Assembly: GCA_045546315.1 (NCBI GenBank)
Contig: JAZQCN010000036.1
Location: forward strand, 1 to 64,000
DNA: 64,000 bases
Source: RGIG2041 sp045546315
Lineage (GTDB): Bacteria > Bacillota > Clostridia > UBA1381 > UMGS1253
Direction of reading: 5' to 3'
How positions within the stretch are numbered: position 1 is the first letter of the stretch; every line of letters begins with the position of its first letter. Made by a program: the position numbers and the translations under genes. Below are positions 59,531 to 64,000 of this stretch, piece by piece. The notes beneath the pieces were generated by a model. The model was not told the origin of the DNA and did no database searches. It worked only from the letters and a program-made list of their open reading frames with translations.

Positions 59531-60598
59531 ATGCGCATTAACGAAGGCTATTTTAAAGAAAACTTTATTGTAGACACAGAAAATATCGAATTTTACAACA
59601 TTAAAACCACGGACGACATCCGCGTCTACGGCTTATACAATTACAAAAACGAGGCACAGTTTAAGCGTATGCCAACCGAGGTTGCAAAAGCCACAAGCGA
59701 GCAGGTTACCAAGCTGCACACGAACCCGACCGGCGGCAGAATCCGCTTTAAAACGAATTCCGAGCGCCTTGTCATTCGCGTAAGCGTGCCGAATGTTTCC
59801 ACCCGAAGCATTATCACGATGCTCAACCAGGCAGGCTTTGACCTTTATCAGACGGTAAACGGCAAGCAGGAATATTTCGGTTGCCTCTATCCGCCGATTG
59901 ATTTAACCGACGGCTACACAAGAGAAGAAAAGCTCTTCCCCGGCGAAAAGGAGCTTACAATCAATATGCCGCTTTATAACGATGTAAGCGATGTGTGGAT
60001 TGGACTTGAAAAGGGCGCAAGCCTTCTGCCGGCAGACGATTATAAATACGAAAAGCCGGTTTTCTTCTACGGCTCCTCCATCACACACGGCGCAAGCGTA
60101 TCCCGCCCGGGACAAACCTATGAAGCGATGCTTTCGCGCCGCTTTAACACAAACTTTATCAATCTGGGCTTTGCCAGCGGCGCAAAGGCAGAAGATGCCA
60201 TTATCGAGTATATGGTAGCGCAGGACTACTCTATCTTTGTGTCCGACTACGACCACAATGCCCCAAGCGCGGAGCATTTAGAAGCAACGCACGAAAAGCT
60301 TTATAAGGCAATACGCGCCAAGCATCCGGATGTGCCATATATTATGCTTACCAAGCCGATTCTGCATTATAAATTAGACAACGAAGAAAACGACCGTCGC
60401 AGAAAAATCATTTATACAACCTACCAAAACGCGATTGCAAGCGGCGATAAGAATGTATACTTTATCGACGGCAAGGAAATTTTTAAAGACATCCCGACCG
60501 GCGATTGCAGTGCCGACAGCGTGCACCCGAATGATTTGGGTATGCACATTATGGCGAATGCAATTGCAGAGGTTATTGAGAAGAATCATTTATTATAA
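59531..60598 (+). CDS. SGNH/GDSL hydrolase, sugar-esterase-like
   Basis: A 355-residue protein in two parts. Residues 1-170 form a jelly-roll domain with FIVDTENIEFYNIKT and RIRFKTNSERLVIRVS. The SGNH domain begins VFFYGSSITHGASVSRPGQT near residue 176 with the Ser; NLGFASGAKAEDAIIEY gives Gly and a block II motif, and ADSVHPNDLGMHIMA near residue 335 holds the catalytic Asp and His. Many such proteins deacetylate polysaccharides. GAGG precedes the ATG. No signal peptide is visible. Confidence 0.85.
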   Translation: MRINEGYFKENFIVDTENIEFYNIKTTDDIRVYGLYNYKNEAQFKRMPTEVAKATSEQVTKLHTNPTGGRIRFKTNSERLVIRVSVPNVSTRSIITMLNQAGFDLYQTVNGKQEYFGCLYPPIDLTDGYTREEKLFPGEKELTINMPLYNDVSDVWIGLEKGASLLPADDYKYEKPVFFYGSSITHGASVSRPGQTYEAMLSRRFNTNFINLGFASGAKAEDAIIEYMVAQDYSIFVSDYDHNAPSAEHLEATHEKLYKAIRAKHPDVPYIMLTKPILHYKLDNEENDRRRKIIYTTYQNAIASGDKNVYFIDGKEIFKDIPTGDCSADSVHPNDLGMHIMANAIAEVIEKNHLL

Positions 60599-60601
60599 TA
60601 C

Positions 60602-60637
60602 AAAAAAGCTTTCGGAAATTCCGAAAGCTTTTTTGTA
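60602..60637. terminator. Bidirectional terminator between SGNH hydrolase and aldolase
   Basis: AAAAAAGCTTTCGGAA and TTCCGAAAGCTTTTTT pair with a 2-base or small loop between two convergent genes. Confidence 0.9.
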
Positions 60638-61291
60638 TTATAACTTGCTTCTTGCCTCTTTGACTCTGTCCAAATGTAGTTTTGCAAGCCTTTCAATTTC
60701 ATCATAATTCTCCGCTTCTATCAGCTCCGGCTTCAAAATCGAAATGCCTGTGCCGACGCCGACTGCACCTGCGGTGATAAACGCCTCAATGGTATCCTCA
60801 TTCGTACCGCCCGTACAAAGGAACGGTATGTGCGACAGCGGTCGCGCAATATTTTTGATATAGCCGATTTCATTTACCGTAATCGGGAACAGCTTGACAA
60901 TATCCGCACCGGCGTTGTATGCCGTTGTCATTTCCGTCGGTGTATACGCACCCGGAATGGAAAGCATACCGAGCTTTTTCGTTTCTTTGATAATTTCCAC
61001 ATTCGTGTCCGGCGCATAGACAAACTTTGCACCGGCATCGTATGCCGCCTGCACATATTCTTTTTTTACCACCGTACCTGCGCCGATAAATGCATCGTCA
61101 CCCACACTTTCGTACGCGCGACGAATGAGCGCCTGCGTCGTTTCGATTGTATTTTCATCGCTCGGATTAAATGCAACCTCCATCACGCGCACGCCCGCGC
61201 GGTAAAGCGCCCTGCACACCGGCGCCATTTTCCCCAGCGGCACACCGCGGAAAATCACTACCAATCCCTGCTCTAAAATCGGATTACTCAT
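60638..61291 (-). CDS. eda: KDPG/KHG aldolase family protein
   Basis: The 217-residue class I aldolase cleaves 2-keto-3-deoxy-6-phosphogluconate, or the related galactonate phosphate, to pyruvate and glyceraldehyde phosphate. It shows VVIFRGVPLGKM, VRVMEVAFNPSDEN with E38, FIGAGTVVKKE, FVYAPDTNVEI, ADIVKLFP with the Schiff-base K133, and CTGGTNEDT. The ATG at 61291 has GGAGG 9 bases upstream and overlaps the dehydratase gene by 8 bases; a start at 61333 is unlikely. It ends the operon. Confidence 0.93.
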   Translation of the reverse strand: MSNPILEQGLVVIFRGVPLGKMAPVCRALYRAGVRVMEVAFNPSDENTIETTQALIRRAYESVGDDAFIGAGTVVKKEYVQAAYDAGAKFVYAPDTNVEIIKETKKLGMLSIPGAYTPTEMTTAYNAGADIVKLFPITVNEIGYIKNIARPLSHIPFLCTGGTNEDTIEAFITAGAVGVGTGISILKPELIEAENYDEIERLAKLHLDRVKEARSKL

Positions 61292-62474
61292 AAATTTTGT
61301 CCTCCAATCCCTTGAAGTAGTATATCGTGTCATCCTTCGGGCGAATATCCGTTACCGTGCCAGTATAGTGGCGCAGGTTTCTCGGCGTATACGGACGCGC
61401 GAGCACCTCGTCGATGTTGACATCAATACCGAGACCCGGCTTGTCCGGAATCAGAATATAACCGTCGTCAAAAACAACCTCTTCGTTTGTAATCTTCTTT
61501 CTGAAGCTGCCATCCGTCAGCATAATCTCATGAATTACAAAATTCGGCACTGTTGCAGCAAGCTGCAGAATTGCCGCATTGGAAATCGGGCCGCTCGGAT
61601 TGTGGAAGGAAACCATCAAATGCTTCGCCTCCGCCATCGCGGCAATCTTTTTACCCTCCATCAGACCACCGGTATGGAATACATCCGGCTGCACATAGTC
61701 TACGGCATCGAGCTCAAACATTTCCTGGAACGCGTACTTTGTATACCCTCTCTCTCCTGCAGAAATCGGGATATTGGAGTGTGCGCGCACATACGCGGTC
61801 GAGCGCATATTGTCCGGCACGCACGGCTCTTCCATCAGCATCGGCTTAAACTGCTCCAGCTCTCTGGAAATTTCAATCGCCGTTGTCGGATTGAAGCGAC
61901 CGTGACACTCGATGAGCAAATCCACCTTGTCGCCAACGGCTTCACGCACTGCACCGACAATGTTTACGCTCTTTTCTAACTGCTCACGGCTGATGGTCAT
62001 ATGTGCCGCGCCGAATGGGTCCCACTTGAGCGCCTTTACGCCCAGATCCACCGTGCGCTTTGCCTTTGCGGCAAATTCCTCCGGCGTTCTTGCACCGACA
62101 AACCAAGCATTGGCATACATTTTTACCTTGTCGCGCATCTTGCCGCCGAACAGATTGTAGGTCGGCGTGTTAAAATACTTGCCGGCAATATCCCATAACG
62201 CGATTTCGATGCCGCTGATGGCGCTCATCAGCACCGGACCGCCCTTCCAGTAAATATCGCGGTACACTTCAAAGCACATTTTTTCAATCTCAAGCGGATT
62301 TCTGCCGACCACAAGGCGCTTTAAATCCGCAACCATACCTTCTAATGCATTTTCATTCGTGCCGAGTGACGCTTCGCCCCAACCATAGAGACCTTCATCA
62401 GTTTCGACCTTGATAAATGCCCAGTTTGTTCTGAAGGCATCTAAAGTATAAATTTTAATATCCGAAATTTTCAT
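61284..62474 (-). CDS. Enolase-superfamily sugar acid dehydratase (D-galactonate dehydratase-like)
   Basis: A 396-residue enzyme of the mandelate racemase group that removes water from a sugar acid to give a 2-keto-3-deoxy acid. Metal ligands are in LLIECHGRF (E189), MEEPC (E215/E216) and AGERG (E241); general-base His candidates are H191 and H291 in SFHNPSGPI. KALKWDPFGAAH near residue 148 matches the dgoD group rather than the K-x-K racemases. The first ligand is Glu rather than Asp, so the exact substrate may differ from galactonate. It starts 4 bases inside the SDR gene (ATGA). Confidence 0.86.
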   Translation of the reverse strand: MKISDIKIYTLDAFRTNWAFIKVETDEGLYGWGEASLGTNENALEGMVADLKRLVVGRNPLEIEKMCFEVYRDIYWKGGPVLMSAISGIEIALWDIAGKYFNTPTYNLFGGKMRDKVKMYANAWFVGARTPEEFAAKAKRTVDLGVKALKWDPFGAAHMTISREQLEKSVNIVGAVREAVGDKVDLLIECHGRFNPTTAIEISRELEQFKPMLMEEPCVPDNMRSTAYVRAHSNIPISAGERGYTKYAFQEMFELDAVDYVQPDVFHTGGLMEGKKIAAMAEAKHLMVSFHNPSGPISNAAILQLAATVPNFVIHEIMLTDGSFRKKITNEEVVFDDGYILIPDKPGLGIDVNIDEVLARPYTPRNLRHYTGTVTDIRPKDDTIYYFKGLEDKIYE

Positions 62475-63235
62475 TTGTTTTCCCCTCCGTTATATGGCAG
62501 TAAATTCAAAAGCACACCCGAATCAATCGTAATCTCCGCACCGGTTACGGTCTTAGACAATGGCGTACCAAGATAAAACACGCCGTTTGCAATATCCTCG
62601 CCCGTGGACTCTACGCCGAGCGGCCAGTTTTTGCGTTTTTGGGCAATTTCCTCTTCCGTCAAATCGTCCCAACGCTCCGTCCGGATTGCACCGGCAAGTA
62701 TGGTGTTGACGCGGATGTTTAAATGCGCAAGCTCCAATGCCGCCGCGCTTGCAAGCGCATTGATGCCCGCCTTCGAGGTCGAGTACAGGCTGCGGTTTGC
62801 AGGCTTTTTCGAATGGACAGAGCTGATGAACACCATCGCACCGCCGCCGTTTTCTTTCATCAGAAGTGCCGCCTGCTGACAGCAAAAGTAATTTCCCTTT
62901 AAATTGACATCCATCAAAGCATCAAACTCTTCCTCCGTTGCCGTCAAAAGCTTGTTGCCGACGCCTAAATGCGCACTGTTTGCAACAAAGGTATCGAGCC
63001 TGCAGAAGTCTGCTTTGATTTTTTTAAACACACGGCAAATGTCCGAAACGCTCGTCAAATCCAAGCCGTAGCCTTTTGACTCTACGCCGTATTTTTCTTT
63101 AAGTCTCTGCGCTGCCGCTTGCGCATCCTCTTCCTTACGCGACGAAATTGCAATCGCATAACCGTTCTCGGCAAATTTCTCCGCAATGGCATACCCGGTA
63201 TTCTTCGTTGCGCCCGTTATAAAACAAACCGGCAT
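62471..63235 (-). CDS. SDR family oxidoreductase (sugar acid dehydrogenase-like)
   Basis: A 254-residue NAD(P)-dependent short-chain dehydrogenase. It shows the cofactor motif FITGATKNTGYAIAEKFAENG, NSAHLG in the place of NNAG, the active-site serine in VFISSVHSKKP, and YSTSKAGINAL for YxxxK. The C-terminus TVTGAEITIDSGVLL is classical. Related enzymes oxidise gluconate or related sugar acids. The ATG at 63235 is first in a three-gene operon with the dehydratase and aldolase, so a sugar-acid substrate is likely. Confidence 0.87.
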   Translation of the reverse strand: MPVCFITGATKNTGYAIAEKFAENGYAIAISSRKEEDAQAAAQRLKEKYGVESKGYGLDLTSVSDICRVFKKIKADFCRLDTFVANSAHLGVGNKLLTATEEEFDALMDVNLKGNYFCCQQAALLMKENGGGAMVFISSVHSKKPANRSLYSTSKAGINALASAAALELAHLNIRVNTILAGAIRTERWDDLTEEEIAQKRKNWPLGVESTGEDIANGVFYLGTPLSKTVTGAEITIDSGVLLNLLPYNGGENK

Positions 63236-63274
63236 ATTCTATCACGCCTTTCTTTCCATTTGCTTTCTGTCTTC

Positions 63275-63303
63275 ATTATAAATTTATCTCAAAGGCAAAA
63301 CAA
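63275..63303 (-). promoter_or_regulatory. Promoter of the sugar-acid operon
   Basis: On the minus strand TTGTTT (63303-63298), 17 bases, perfect TATAAT (63280-63275). Confidence 0.6.
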
Positions 63304-63342
63304 TGCAAAATGCGCCCCTGAAATTTAGGAAATCCGCGCATC

Positions 63343-63369
63343 AAAAAAAGCATCCGTAAGGATGCTTTT
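63343..63369 (-). terminator. Terminator of the AraC regulator gene
   Basis: AAAAGCATCC pairs with GGATGCTTTT around GTAA, directly after the stop codon at 63371. Confidence 0.88.
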
Positions 63370-63370
63370 C

Positions 63371-64000
63371 TCACAACAGATTCATATATTTTTTCGGTGA
63401 AATCCCGATTTCCTTTTTAAACAGCTGGCTGAAGGTATACACATCGTTAAAGCCGAGCGCATCTGCCGTTTCGCTCACATTCATTCCCGTGCTCCTGAGC
63501 AGCTTGCACGCCGCCTGCATCAAAACCCTGTTTTTATACTGAATCGGCGACATGCCGAGATGCTTTATAAACAGCCGGCGCAGATGCGACTGACTGATAC
63601 CGCAAAGCTTGGCAAGGTCTTCTACATAGATTTTGCTTTGCAGATGCGACTCGATGTATTGCACGGCAGGCACAATACCTTCATATACGCCTGACACGCT
63701 TGCCGCACGCATCCCCTCGCAAAACAGACCGATAATCCGATATAAATTGCTGACGGCAAGCCACTTATCCTGTGTGCTCGTGCGCTCCATTTCCTCTAAA
63801 AGCGTATAAATCTCCGCTGCCTTTTCCCTGAACATGACCGGTGCATCAGAGAAAACAACCGTTTTACCGTCTTCACTTAAATCAAACTCCACCTGAATAC
63901 CAAGAGTCTGCTCGGACACAACATTGTAGGTATATTGTGCGCCTTTGGGCAGATACACTGCCTCCCCCGCCTCCAGATAGACCTTCTCGTTTTCCACCTC
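63371..64000 (-). CDS. AraC family transcriptional regulator, 5' part missing
   Basis: The visible 210 codons are open to the window edge. They hold the end of a cupin sensing domain (YLEAGEAVYLPKGAQYTYNV) and a C-terminal double helix-turn-helix: VEDLAKLCGISQSHLRRLFI and NVSETADALGFNDVYTFSQL, ending KEIGISPKKYMNLL. A GTG at 63997 is not taken as the start, because the cupin domain is incomplete. It lies upstream of the sugar-acid operon, on the same strand, and probably controls it. Confidence 0.92.
   Translation of the reverse strand, partial: EVENEKVYLEAGEAVYLPKGAQYTYNVVSEQTLGIQVEFDLSEDGKTVVFSDAPVMFREKAAEIYTLLEEMERTSTQDKWLAVSNLYRIIGLFCEGMRAASVSGVYEGIVPAVQYIESHLQSKIYVEDLAKLCGISQSHLRRLFIKHLGMSPIQYKNRVLMQAACKLLRSTGMNVSETADALGFNDVYTFSQLFKKEIGISPKKYMNLL

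Noticed and set aside
1..64000. CRISPR arrays, rRNA genes, prophage or integrative element
   Set aside because: I found no regularly spaced repeats beyond the two- or three-copy operators, no rRNA sequence, and no integrase, portal or relaxase.

Overview
The window looks like a chromosomal contig from an endospore-forming member of the Firmicutes, class Clostridia, probably a gut or other anaerobic polysaccharide degrader. The evidence is a GerA-type germinant receptor operon, proteins with three S-layer homology domains, direct-route diaminopimelate dehydrogenase, an RqcH homologue, AGGAGG-type ribosome binding sites, many promoters of the form TTGACA-17-TATAAT, and secreted enzymes carrying copper-amine-oxidase-N-like domains. 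The lineage below class is an inference.

Region 1 (1-10 kb) is housekeeping. A minus-strand str operon (L7Ae-like, rpsL, rpsG, fusA, tuf) starts from its own strong promoter. It is followed by an AT-rich PD-(D/E)XK nuclease-like gene set between hairpin-rich intergenic repeats, then YqeY, rpsU, a diglucosyl-diacylglycerol-synthase-like glycosyltransferase with ispD and ispF, and an MgtC family protein. Region 2 (10-17.3 kb) holds ddh with a small patatin-like remnant, rqcH, a CE7 esterase, a five-gene tRNA cluster (Val, Asp, Phe, an aberrant Gly-like tRNA with an Asp anticodon, Cys), hslO and an M18 aminopeptidase. Region 3 (17.4-26.3 kb) has a large S-layer protein, a small operon (YjbR-like, rhodanese lipoprotein, nitroreductase), a secreted clan GH-A enzyme, and rplM-rpsI.

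Region 4 (26.6-52 kb) is a carbohydrate island. It contains a 1517-residue heparinase-like protein, a GH20-like barrel, a GH35 beta-galactosidase with a divergent AraC regulator, an acetyl-esterase-like hydrolase, a PL8 lyase / GH78 / beta-propeller operon, an RpiB-like isomerase divergent from a xylose-isomerase-like barrel protein, and GH39 with a divergent AraC regulator. At least two of its promoters carry direct repeats with a 21-bp period, the spacing expected for AraC-family operators.

Inside this island, at 36.4-40.4 kb, lies what I consider the most interesting system. A cobalamin riboswitch with an intrinsic terminator precedes two genes. The first encodes a secreted protein with an alpha/alpha-toroid-like domain, an EF-hand loop, a DUF4430 (transcobalamin-C-like) domain, an InlB repeat and three SLH domains. 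The second encodes a membrane-anchored DUF4430 protein. Together they resemble an intrinsic-factor/transcobalamin-style B12 capture apparatus held in a Gram-positive cell wall.

Region 5 (52.8-64 kb) holds ribokinase, nucleoside hydrolase and an Mbeg1-like hydrolase in one operon, the gerB-gerC-gerA operon, an SGNH hydrolase, and a sugar-acid operon (SDR oxidoreductase, galactonate-dehydratase-like enzyme, KDPG-type aldolase) downstream of a third AraC regulator that runs off the window.
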